Shown here: piece after piece, positions 45,004 to 52,843 of the stretch
Layout of the letters: every line of letters begins with the position of its first letter
Position numbering within the stretch: the first letter of the stretch is position 1
NCBI RefSeq assembly: GCF_028285715.1
Contig: NZ_JANQOO010000028.1
Coordinates: forward strand, 19,694-83,693
Reading direction: 5' to 3'
DNA: 64,000 nucleotides
Source of the DNA: Ulvibacterium sp.
Lineage (GTDB): Bacteria > Bacteroidota > Bacteroidia > Flavobacteriales > Flavobacteriaceae
Translations under genes and position numbers: made by a program
Notes under the pieces: generated by a model
What the model was told of the DNA's origin: nothing
What the model saw: only the letters and a program-made list of their open reading frames with translations
The model's database searches: none

Positions 45004-46887
45004 ATGAAACACATCACCACCATCTACAAAAGAACAGCGATTATAGGGTTGTTACTATTATTGATTGCCCCAATGAAATCAAACGCAACCGAAATGGACA
45101 CTTCAAAAGTTGAATTGAAAAAGAGCGTCATGATTCCAATGCGCGATGGCATTCGACTCTCTACGGATTTATATTGGCCCAAAGGGTCGGAGAAAGATTT
45201 GCCGGTAATCTTGATTCGAACACCCTACAATAAAAACAGCTTTCGAAATCCCAAAAATGATCGGTCGGCGATAGCCTATATGTTTGCCTCCAACGGATTT
45301 GTTGTGGCTATCCAGGACTGTAGGGGAAAACATGAATCGGAAGGGATCTATTCTCCTCCTGCTGGGCAGGAAGCCGAGGATGGTTATGATGCGGTTGATT
45401 GGCTCTCCAAACAAGAATGGGGCAACGGGAATGTTGGGACCTTTGGCTGCTCGTATCTCGGTGAAGTGCAAGCAGCGCAGGCTCCCTTAATGCATCCCAA
45501 CTTAAAATGTATGGTTCCGCAAAATGGACCTATGATCGGTGCGGCCAACGGGCAGTATAGATACTGGTCGGGCTGGAAAGGTGGCGCATTTGACTTGGCT
45601 GCCGGGATAGAATGGTATTTGCGGGCAGGCGTGAAGTATTCTTTAAAGCCACCTCAAGGTCTTTCTGAGTGTGAAGTCCAGGCCATCCGGGAATTTTATA
45701 CCCCAGAGGCCACCAATTTGCCGAAAGTGGACTTGGAAAAACTAAATTGGCACCTCCCCTTGAAAGATGTAATGAAAAAGGTAGGATCAGCCCCCAACGA
45801 CTGGGAAAAAATGGTGACAACAGATTATAGCGATTCGTGGTGGCATGATGTAATGGGATACTATGATGGGACGGAAAAAATCAACACACCCGCTCTGCAC
45901 ATGACCACTTGGTTTGATATAAGCGTTTCGGAAAGCATTTATGAGTTTAATTATTTTAGGGAAAATTCCGTGACCAAAAACTCGGCAAACAACCAATTTA
46001 TCATTGTTGCACCGGCAACGCATTGTGGGTTTACCGATATGACCGAAAATTCTATAATCGGGGAACTCAAGGTAGGAGATGCCAGAAAGGAATGGAATGA
46101 TATCTATTTAAAATGGTTCGGGTACTGGCTTAAAGGAGAGGATAATGGAATTACGGACATGCCAAAGGTTCAATATTATGCCATGGGAGATAATAAATGG
46201 AAATCTTCCGATGTTTGGCCTTTGAAAAACACCACTTATAAAGAGTACTATTTACGTAGTAATGGGCATGCCAATAGTCGAAATGGAGATGGTGGGATTT
46301 CTACAATCTCTCCGGGCAATGAACCTTTTGACTCATTTGTTTATGACCCGGGTAATCCTGTGCCGACTGTTGGTGGCCCGCGAGGTACTTCATATACAAC
46401 ACCTTCTGGTTCAATCGACCAGACTCCAGTGGAAATTAGAAATGATGTACTGGTTTATACCGGTGAGGTATTAGAAGAAGACCTTCAGGTGACGGGGCAA
46501 CTCATGGCTGTTTTTTATGTGTCCTCGAATGCGAAGGATACGGATTTTACCGTTAAACTGGTAGACGTCCAACCCGATGGAAAAGCATATAATATTCAAA
46601 GTAGTATCCTTAGGGCAAGGTATCGTGAAGGCTTTACAAAAAAAGTATGGATGGAGAAGGACAAAGTATATAAACTTGAGATAGATTTAAATGCAACTTC
46701 ATACATGTTCAAGAAAGGACATCGATTGCGTGTTCAAGTTTCTAGCAGCAATTTTCCATTGTACGATCGCAATCTTAATACAGGAGGTAATAACTATGAT
46801 GAGACGGAATGGGTAGTGGCAAAAAATATAATTCACCATTCTAAAAGATACCCATCCCATATTGTTTTGCCCGTTATTGAAAGGTAA
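45004..46887 (+). CDS. CocE/NonD-family (X-Pro dipeptidyl-peptidase S15-like) hydrolase
   Basis: A 627-residue exported alpha/beta hydrolase (signal to about 29, KSNATE). It starts the domain with MIPMRDGIRLSTDLYWP and IRTPYNK. The nucleophile is Ser150 in GCSYLGE, the acid is likely Asp305 (MTTWFDIS) and the base His340 (APATHCGF). The C-terminal jelly-roll of the family is present, with VTGQLMAVFYVSSNAKDTDF, YREGFTK and HRLRVQVSSSNFPLYDRNL. Enzymes of this family cleave X-Pro peptides, acyl esters or glutaryl-type side chains. Being exported next to DUF885 and M24-like proteins supports peptide- or amide-hydrolysing activity in this cluster. It is the last gene before the mobile region. Confidence 0.9.
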   Translation: MKHITTIYKRTAIIGLLLLLIAPMKSNATEMDTSKVELKKSVMIPMRDGIRLSTDLYWPKGSEKDLPVILIRTPYNKNSFRNPKNDRSAIAYMFASNGFVVAIQDCRGKHESEGIYSPPAGQEAEDGYDAVDWLSKQEWGNGNVGTFGCSYLGEVQAAQAPLMHPNLKCMVPQNGPMIGAANGQYRYWSGWKGGAFDLAAGIEWYLRAGVKYSLKPPQGLSECEVQAIREFYTPEATNLPKVDLEKLNWHLPLKDVMKKVGSAPNDWEKMVTTDYSDSWWHDVMGYYDGTEKINTPALHMTTWFDISVSESIYEFNYFRENSVTKNSANNQFIIVAPATHCGFTDMTENSIIGELKVGDARKEWNDIYLKWFGYWLKGEDNGITDMPKVQYYAMGDNKWKSSDVWPLKNTTYKEYYLRSNGHANSRNGDGGISTISPGNEPFDSFVYDPGNPVPTVGGPRGTSYTTPSGSIDQTPVEIRNDVLVYTGEVLEEDLQVTGQLMAVFYVSSNAKDTDFTVKLVDVQPDGKAYNIQSSILRARYREGFTKKVWMEKDKVYKLEIDLNATSYMFKKGHRLRVQVSSSNFPLYDRNLNTGGNNYDETEWVVAKNIIHHSKRYPSHIVLPVIER

Positions 46888-47117
46888 ATCATATCTGCTT
46901 TAACCGATTTTGTTGATGTTTGAAATAAAATCGATTCAGAAAAAACAACTATTCAAAACAACAAAGCACTGCAAAATCTATGATTTGAAAGCTTTAATTT
47001 CGGTCGGAATCTCCTGATAGTGACCTTGGCCAGATTTAAAACTTTCTATAAATGTTAAAGAGTATCCTTAATGGAAAACACAACTTGATTTTGAATCTTG
47101 GATACCATGGATTTTGC
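46888..47117. other. Convergent spacer with a possible truncated gene end
   Basis: No full gene is seen. On the minus strand, 46978-47067 encodes about 29 in-frame residues ending in a stop (segment SGQGHYQEIPTEIKAFKS), preceded by an in-frame stop. It may be the surviving 3' end of a gene cut by integration, but it is short and could be chance. The spacer separates the chromosome-side hydrolase gene from the first integrase. Confidence 0.3.
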
Positions 47118-48389
47118 TCAAGAAACGACCAAGGTATTGACCTCGTCCAGAATATCATTATCGAAGTCTTTCAAGTATACCTGGGTGGTCCTAAGGGAAC
47201 TATGGCCCAATGCCTCGCTTATCAGTTCAGTGGAAACTCCGAGGTATTTTGCGATGGTGGCCCATGAATGCCGGATATTGTAGGTAGTGAACTTCCCTTC
47301 TATTCCCGCATCCTTAGCTATGATCCTTAACCTCTCGTTCATCCTTCTTCTCTGGGACTTGTACTTTTGGTAATGTTCGCTACTCCCATCATAATTGGTC
47401 GGGAACAGGTAGTCCTTAGGCCGCTTACCTAACATGTAGTGTTCAAGGATCTTTCGAAGTTCGGGAACTATCTTTATCGCAAGGGGCTTGTCCGACTTGC
47501 TCCTTCCGTAATATATATGGGTATCTGTAACATGTCCGACCTTGACCTGTACAAGGTCGATGAAGTTCATTCCCCTGCAGTAGAACATAATCATGGCATA
47601 ATTCCTTGCATGCCAAAGAACTGAGCCGGCCGGATATACCAACCCTTTTATGCTGTTTATATTCTCCTTTGTCCTGGCCCTTTTCCTGGTACGTCCACCG
47701 GATGGAATCTTATAGGTCTCAAATGGATTCCTCAAGGGTACGAACCGATCTTCCTCTATGGCGGAGTTGTAAATGGCCCTAATGGCCCTGAGATATATGC
47801 TAATGGTATTTTTACTGTTCCCCTTACCCAAATGATAGGCCTCGAAGTTCCTTAAAAAGGAAACGTCGATTTCATGGAGTTTGGCAATTTTCCCCTCATT
47901 GAATTTTTTAAGGGCAACCATTCCGTTGTAATACCATTTGGCCGTTCCCGGTTTGTTGGCGTTCCGCTTTCTTTGGATCAGAATGTTTCCCCAGTCCTCG
48001 AGCGAGAGATCGTTTTCGACCTTTTTTTTGATCTCGGATCTTATATTGTCGTTCCACCTGTCCTTGATCAGTCGGACAAGAGCTTTGACGTCCAAAAGAA
48101 GCAGACCGTCCCCAAGTTCCCTCAACAGGCATCTGGCCTGGTACAGCTTGTCCTCCAATTCAATATTGATCTCCTCACGGCGGAGCCCTTTATTATGGGC
48201 TACCGATTTTCTCAGTTTGTTGTTGACCTCGTCCCAGCCCAGGATGGAAGTTGAATGCCCAAGGCTTACACATCGCGTTTTTATATGATGTACCCTAAGT
48301 GAAATAGGGTACGTGCCATCGTTTTTTCTGGAGCTTTCCCTAGTGTCCAATATCAGGCTTATCTTGGCCATTTTCGTTTGCTTTTTCAA
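47118..48389 (-). CDS. Tyrosine recombinase/integrase (element 1)
   Basis: A 423-residue site-specific recombinase of the Bacteroidota type; a later start at 48371 (MAKISLILDTRE) is also possible. The N-terminal arm-type domain begins with ISLILDTRESSRKNDGTYPI. An SAM-like core-binding domain covers roughly 115-215, and the catalytic domain has YCRGMNFIDLVQV, NIRHSWATIAKYLGVS and LGHSSLRTTQVYLKD with the Tyr nucleophile. It is transcribed away from the tRNA-Asp fragment at 48532-48576, 143 nt from its start, a normal integrase-att arrangement. It probably mediated insertion into tRNA-Asp of an element lying to the left. Whether that element is still complete cannot be told here. Confidence 0.9.
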   Translation of the reverse strand: MKKQTKMAKISLILDTRESSRKNDGTYPISLRVHHIKTRCVSLGHSTSILGWDEVNNKLRKSVAHNKGLRREEINIELEDKLYQARCLLRELGDGLLLLDVKALVRLIKDRWNDNIRSEIKKKVENDLSLEDWGNILIQRKRNANKPGTAKWYYNGMVALKKFNEGKIAKLHEIDVSFLRNFEAYHLGKGNSKNTISIYLRAIRAIYNSAIEEDRFVPLRNPFETYKIPSGGRTRKRARTKENINSIKGLVYPAGSVLWHARNYAMIMFYCRGMNFIDLVQVKVGHVTDTHIYYGRSKSDKPLAIKIVPELRKILEHYMLGKRPKDYLFPTNYDGSSEHYQKYKSQRRRMNERLRIIAKDAGIEGKFTTYNIRHSWATIAKYLGVSTELISEALGHSSLRTTQVYLKDFDNDILDEVNTLVVS

Positions 48390-48531
48390 TTAAGTTACGA
48401 ATAAAAATTGCAAACTTTTTGCACACTTTTTCTCGATATCGAACCGAACGAAATGGTATCAAATTCAATTAAAAAGCTAAAAATCAATATTTTAATTTGG
48501 TATTGGCCTTTGCAGACATTTGAAAGTTTAA

Positions 48532-48576
48532 GCCTGTCACGCAGGGGGTCGCGGGTTCGAGTCCCGTCCAGACCGC
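48532..48576 (+). other. 3' fragment of tRNA-Asp(GTC), integrase attachment site
   Basis: The sequence runs from the anticodon loop (CTGTCAC, anticodon GTC) through the 3' anticodon stem, variable loop and T-arm (GCGGGTTCGAGTCCCGT) to the acceptor end CCAGACC plus discriminator G. The 5' half of the tRNA is missing: upstream bases do not pair with the GCAGG stem or the acceptor end. It is therefore a partial copy left by integration at the tRNA 3' end. The last 22 nt recur exactly at 62547-62568. Two integrase genes diverge from it. Confidence 0.82.
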
Positions 48577-48601
48577 TGGAATTCATTGAAGAATTCGCAA
48601 T

Positions 48602-48634
48602 AAGCCTGTAAATCAAGTATTTACAGGCTTTTTT
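48602..48634 (+). terminator. Strong rho-independent terminator downstream of tRNA-Asp fragment
   Basis: A perfect 12-bp stem (AAGCCTGTAAAT, 48602-48613, with ATTTACAGGCTT, 48619-48630), a 5-nt loop and a T-run. Its place 26 nt after the tRNA fragment suits the native terminator of the tRNA gene, which suggests this side was the original chromosome 3' flank. Confidence 0.9.
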
Positions 48635-48791
48635 ATTTTATTTGATATCAAAAAATACCATATAAAACCATAAAAAAGGTGCGTAATTCGGTGCGTTAAA
48701 ATACCCCTTTAAAAGACTCACCGCCATCGCTGTAATTGACTGTTAAAGAAATCTTTACGAAGAAATTTTAACATTTGGTTTTAGTACTTTC

Positions 48792-48816
48792 CGGTGAGTT
48801 TCAAAATTACTCACCG
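48792..48816. promoter_or_regulatory. Inverted repeat abutting integrase start
   Basis: CGGTGAGT (48792-48799) and ACTCACCG (48809-48816) are perfect complements across 9 nt, and the ATG at 48817 follows at once. It covers the leader region and could be an operator or a translation-blocking hairpin controlling the integrase. Confidence 0.5.
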
Positions 48817-50052
48817 ATGTCTGGAAAAATAAACGTCCTTTTTTACCCAAAAAAATCCGATACTGATACGGACGGAATGGTTACCGTTTATGCACGAATT
48901 ACTGTCAGTGGAAAGCGTGCCGAACTCAGCCTGGGAAGGCGAGTTGGGGAACAACGATGGGATTCACGGGGTGGTAGGCTACGAGGAACTACCATGGAAG
49001 TCTCCAAGTTCAACCGATTTTTGGACACAGTTAAAAACCGTTGTTTTGAAATCCATGATACCCTGCTAAGGGAGCATCAGGATATTTCAGCCACTATCAT
49101 CAAGAACATTTATCTGGGAAAGGAAGGCAAGGAATGGATGGTATTGGAAATCTTCCAGAATCACAATGATGAAATGGAAAGCCTATTGGGAAAAGGTTTT
49201 ACCAAAGGCACTTTACAACGCTATAGAGCGGCCTACAAGCACGTAACGGCATATATCCAACATAACTATCAAAGAAACGACATTCCTGTGCGCAGGGTTG
49301 ATCATAAGTTTATCACGGGCTTGGAATACTTTTTAAAGTCAAAACGTAACTGCGGGCACAATACGGCCATTAAGTATATCGTCAACTTCAAAAAAATTAT
49401 TCGCATTGCCTATGCCAATGAATGGATCAGCAGAGATCCTTTCTTTCATTGGAAGGCCAGTTGGAAGACCAAGGAGAAACAATTTCTGACCGAAGCCGAA
49501 TTGGAAACACTTCGAGAGAAGAAATCTTTTTTGCCACGTTTGGATTTAGTCAGGGATATTTTTGTGTTCTGCTGCTACACGGGTCTGGCCTATGCCGATG
49601 TAAAACAGTTGGGAGAAGAAGATATAATCATTGGGGTCGATGGTTACCGATGGATCAAGATGGCACGAAAGAAAACCAAGGCCATCAGCAGTATTCCCCT
49701 GCTCCCTCCTGCCGAAGCCATTATTGAAAAATACAGTGAACATCCGTATGTATTGGATGGCAAAGGCGTTCTACCTGTGTTGACCAATCAAAAATCGAAC
49801 GCCTATTTGAAAGAGATAGCCGATGTCTGCGGTATCAACAAAAACCTGACCACCCATTTGGCAAGACATACTTTTGCCACAACGGTCACTTTATCCAAAG
49901 GGGTTTCCATTTCCACCGTGAGCAAAATGTTGGGCCATCGTTCCTTAAAAACTACCCAGATTTATGCCAAGGTTTTGGATAGTAAAATAGCAGATGAAAT
50001 GGCCGTATTGAAAGCGCAATTGCAACAAGAGCAAGCTAAGAAACCAAAATAA
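48817..50052 (+). CDS. Tyrosine recombinase/integrase (element 2)
   Basis: The frame is open from 48775, but MSGKINVLFYPKKSDTD at 48817 is the usual start of this Bacteroidota integrase family, giving 411 residues. The N-terminal arm-type DNA-binding domain is followed by an SAM-like domain and the catalytic domain: CCYTGLAYADVKQL with its Arg-equivalent region, HLARHTFATTVTLSKGVS, and MLGHRSLKTTQIYAKV with the Tyr nucleophile. It reads away from the tRNA-Asp fragment, opposite to the first integrase. It is the obvious recombinase of the ~14-kb element that ends at the 22-bp repeat at 62547. The hairpin directly before its start may control it. Confidence 0.93.
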   Translation: MSGKINVLFYPKKSDTDTDGMVTVYARITVSGKRAELSLGRRVGEQRWDSRGGRLRGTTMEVSKFNRFLDTVKNRCFEIHDTLLREHQDISATIIKNIYLGKEGKEWMVLEIFQNHNDEMESLLGKGFTKGTLQRYRAAYKHVTAYIQHNYQRNDIPVRRVDHKFITGLEYFLKSKRNCGHNTAIKYIVNFKKIIRIAYANEWISRDPFFHWKASWKTKEKQFLTEAELETLREKKSFLPRLDLVRDIFVFCCYTGLAYADVKQLGEEDIIIGVDGYRWIKMARKKTKAISSIPLLPPAEAIIEKYSEHPYVLDGKGVLPVLTNQKSNAYLKEIADVCGINKNLTTHLARHTFATTVTLSKGVSISTVSKMLGHRSLKTTQIYAKVLDSKIADEMAVLKAQLQQEQAKKPK

Positions 50053-50122
50053 AGAATTCCCTTTTATTATATGTTCTCTATATTGCCCTGGATAAACTTA
50101 AAAACATTACCACTTTCCATAT

Positions 50123-50818
50123 ATGAGTGATATTCTAATTATCATTTTGGTACTAGGACTATATTTCTCTCCTGTTTTCTATCAACTTTTCATCGTAATT
50201 CAAGAAAGTAAAAGAGGGAACAAAAAGCCACTCCGAAGGTTTAAAAGGATCTTAAAATATAGTTTTATGACTTTAGTTCCTTTGGCGATAGGTTTCGGAT
50301 TATTGGTTAGGATAAATTACCTAGACTATGAATCCCCAATTACCTATGATCGTGTTGACCAAATAACTTTTGAAAATTTTAGGGGTCTTGAATTCTTTAA
50401 AAAATCCTTGTATGGAAACGAGCGATTTGCCTATGTTGTGACCTCATTTGAAAGTGAAATCGAAGAGGACTCCGTGAAAGTTCAATCTTTATTTCACCCC
50501 TCTAGGTCGTTTGTATATAACAGCCATTCAAACAGCACGAGCCTATTAAGACATGAGATATACCATTTTAAAATTACTGAGCTGTTTTGCAGAAGAGCAA
50601 AAGAAGAAATCGCCTTGAAGAAACAGCTTTCAAAAAAAGAAATTGCTGACATAATCAATAAATTCGAATATCGAGAAAGAGAGTTTCAAAAAAGATATGA
50701 TTATGATACTTTCCATAGTTATGTTTTTGGTGAACAAAAGAAATATGAAAGAAAGATTGATAGTTTGCTAAATTTGCTTTCCAAATATGAAAAACCAAAA
50801 GTTGCTTTAAATGAATAG
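50123..50818 (+). CDS. Membrane protein with HExxHF metallopeptidase-like motif
   Basis: A 231-residue protein with two N-terminal transmembrane helices (about 4-27 and 47-67) and a soluble remainder. Residues about 142-158 read LLRHEIYHFKITELFCR, an HExxH followed by F-x-I-T-E, like the DUF922-type exported zinc-protease motif of Bacteroidota, where the later Glu can be the third ligand. The C-terminal third is charged and helical. Its end overlaps the start of the lipoprotein gene at 50811 by 8 nt, so the two are translationally coupled. It is element cargo of unknown function; a role in phage or plasmid competition, or in envelope processing, would be guesswork. Confidence 0.6.
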   Translation: MSDILIIILVLGLYFSPVFYQLFIVIQESKRGNKKPLRRFKRILKYSFMTLVPLAIGFGLLVRINYLDYESPITYDRVDQITFENFRGLEFFKKSLYGNERFAYVVTSFESEIEEDSVKVQSLFHPSRSFVYNSHSNSTSLLRHEIYHFKITELFCRRAKEEIALKKQLSKKEIADIINKFEYREREFQKRYDYDTFHSYVFGEQKKYERKIDSLLNLLSKYEKPKVALNE

Positions 50819-51563
50819 ATTCTTCTACACTTCCTTTGCTATAGTTCTTTTCTTATTTCTTGGGTGTAAAACCGAAAAACACAAATTTCCATTAGAAAAG
50901 AGGTTTTGGGATACCAATGACTATAGATCGGTCTCTTTGGAACTAAATTACGGATATGAAGATGATGAAAAACTGCCTTCTTTCGATGACCCAACCACAA
51001 GAATGATTGTTGAAAAACTTACAGATCATGAGAATTATGTCATTGTCTTAGAGGATGAAGAATTAGGAGTCAAGCATAGAAGCGGTGTCGCAGAGGAATT
51101 CTTCAAACAATGGAAAGACATGCAGGATATTTATCGTGCTAGAGATAGGCAGGACAAATATTTATATGATAAAGAAATGCTTGCGGTTTGGCAATTCGGC
51201 TTAGGGCTTCAATTGAGATATTTCAAATTGGGAAATGACGATATTTTAGCAAGTTCCGATGATCCTAGTTCCGATATTACCAAAACAAGGGTTAACCGAA
51301 ATATTAAGACCCTAATAAGCAATTTCAATATTTATCTTGATGAGATTAATCATGAGAATGCCTTTTCAAATGAAGGAAAAAACCTTTTGGCCGAAGGTAT
51401 AGATAAACACTTTACTGCTTTGGTGGAATTATATCCAAATGCAGATTTTGGCCAACTAGAACGCAAGGTAAATCTGATGCTGGAAAAGAGCGACTCTGCA
51501 AGCATTAAGGAATCTCTTAGGAAGCTAAAAGAGCTTATCGAGTCCAAGAAATCGGTCATTTAG
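50811..51563 (+). CDS. Lipoprotein of unknown function
   Basis: A 250-residue lipoprotein (lipobox FLGC near residue 19). I recognise no family. The body is charged and mostly helical, with MIVEKLTDHENYVIVLEDEELGVKH in its first third and a Lys/Glu-rich C-terminus (SIKESLRKLKELIESKK) likely to form a coiled-coil. It overlaps the HExxH membrane protein by 8 nt and is probably its partner or substrate-handling companion. The pair is placed directly after the element-2 integrase. Confidence 0.55.
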   Translation: MNRFFYTSFAIVLFLFLGCKTEKHKFPLEKRFWDTNDYRSVSLELNYGYEDDEKLPSFDDPTTRMIVEKLTDHENYVIVLEDEELGVKHRSGVAEEFFKQWKDMQDIYRARDRQDKYLYDKEMLAVWQFGLGLQLRYFKLGNDDILASSDDPSSDITKTRVNRNIKTLISNFNIYLDEINHENAFSNEGKNLLAEGIDKHFTALVELYPNADFGQLERKVNLMLEKSDSASIKESLRKLKELIESKKSVI

Positions 51564-51984
51564 ACTTGATATCAAAATTTTAGTTTTATTTCACTCCGTC
51601 GTGCAAAGCTGCGGATAATTCTCCATTTCTAAGGACACAATTTGAGACCTTAGAGCTTTTCTTGGCAGAACACCTTTCTATTGCCATATCCTCAAAAAGT
51701 GACTATAGGAGTTCATAAAATCCAGAAAATTTTAACGAAGTGAATTAAGAGCCATTACCTTAAAAGTAATGGTATTCCGAAGTCCCCGCTTGTGGGGAAA
51801 AGGAATAGCAAGAGGGTAACACGCTAAAGCGATGTTTCGTAAACAAAAGACCTTATAAGATTTGATTTTCAATGCTTTAAAACCAAATCTTGAAGAGCAT
51901 AAGAAATCCAAATTGTAACAATTGGACCTATAGCCCCTATTAACAGGGCTTTAGATTGTAACAATCGGGTGAAAGAAAAAGGAA
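51564..51984. other. Mobilization-type non-coding region (oriT candidate) upstream of bfmA-like gene
   Basis: No gene lies in this 421-nt region, but it is rich in small dyads. CCATTAC(7 nt)GTAATGG is at 51752-51772, CCCC(6 nt)GGGG is at 51784-51797, and two near-identical palindromes are 43 nt apart: AATTGTAACAATT at 51911-51923 and GATTGTAACAATC at 51954-51966. Clustered dyads before a BfmA/BtgA-type mobilization gene would suit an oriT and its binding sites. No relaxase gene is present in the window, so mobilization would depend on another element. Confidence 0.4.
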
Positions 51985-52527
51985 ATGGATGGATTTGGAA
52001 CCATACGGCTACACATTAGAACCATAAAAAGGTTCAAGCGGTTTTCAAGGAAAATAAAGAAGTCCTATTCCGAAACTTTGGAGGTCATTATAGACTTCTT
52101 CGAATGGCATGGAATTTCTCCAGAAAGTAAATTTCCAAAACGTATTGGTGAAGATGGAATAAAGACACGTAAACGAATAAATGCCCTTATCGCAATTATG
52201 CGTGATATAGAAAAAACTCAAACAATGCCCACAAATGAAATGATGATGGCCCTTTTCGGACAACATGAAATTGTAAAGAAGAAAAAGTACCCAGAAAAGG
52301 TTGAACAGAAAATGACAAAAGGGGAATGGGACAGATTGGAGGGAATGATTCCCCAACAGCGTTATGACAAACTAAAGGAAAAGCATAAAAGGGAGAAAGA
52401 AGAGGTTCTGCAATTCCTTCTAAAAGTAAAGTTGGTCAAGCCAAGGTTTGGGAAACCTTATTGGAGCATGGAGACCAATGCTAATGAACTGGACCTTCTC
52501 AAAAACAAAATGAGAAGGGATTTTTAA
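51985..52527 (+). CDS. BfmA/BtgA-family mobilization protein
   Basis: A 180-residue cytosolic protein. The N-terminal part (TIRLHIRTIKRFKRFSRKI, then SETLEVIIDFFEWHGISP) and the segment KRINALIAIMRDIEKTQTMP fit the BfmA/BtgA family of DNA-nicking accessory mobilization proteins, which work at oriT with a relaxase. It is charged and helical, as the family is. The typical partner relaxase (BfmB-type) is absent; a partial repeat begins right after the stop. This supports element 2 being a derivative of a mobilizable element that has lost its relaxase genes. Confidence 0.72.
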   Translation: MDGFGTIRLHIRTIKRFKRFSRKIKKSYSETLEVIIDFFEWHGISPESKFPKRIGEDGIKTRKRINALIAIMRDIEKTQTMPTNEMMMALFGQHEIVKKKKYPEKVEQKMTKGEWDRLEGMIPQQRYDKLKEKHKREKEEVLQFLLKVKLVKPRFGKPYWSMETNANELDLLKNKMRRDF

Positions 52528-52548
52528 AATTTCGTCTCACTTAGTTGT

Positions 52549-52680
52549 ATGCGCCCTATCCGATTTTTGCTTTACGCTTATCCATCGGAACACTACAAAA
52601 ATCGAACAGGATCCATGCGCAAAGTTTTGGGGTAAGGATTTGGGACTTGCAGCACGAAACTTCGTTTCGCTCGCTTTTTC
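52549..52680. repeat. Dispersed direct repeat, copy 1
   Basis: A ~130-nt segment similar to 57050-57181. The central 34 nt (52594-52627) are identical to 57102-57135, with partly diverged flanks that share CTATCC, GGATTT-like and GGACTTGCAG stretches. The two copies bracket the 52.8-56.9 kb cargo. It does not encode a protein and does not look like an insertion sequence end. Confidence 0.65.
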
Positions 52681-52843
52681 TTTTTGCAACCATCGGGAGC
52701 AAAACAAGATTGTCATGACAATGACACATCTTGAAGTTAACTAAGTCATTCGAATCCTTAAAAGTACTATTTTTAGCAATAAAATAACATATAACCTATA
52801 TTTAGCAACGATCTTAAAAAATCAAAATAGGCAATGAAAGTCT

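Noticed and set aside
48481..48576. Complete tRNA-Asp gene
   Set aside because: Only the 3' half is present; the 5' acceptor and D-arm are not found upstream, and the 5' anticodon stem does not pair.
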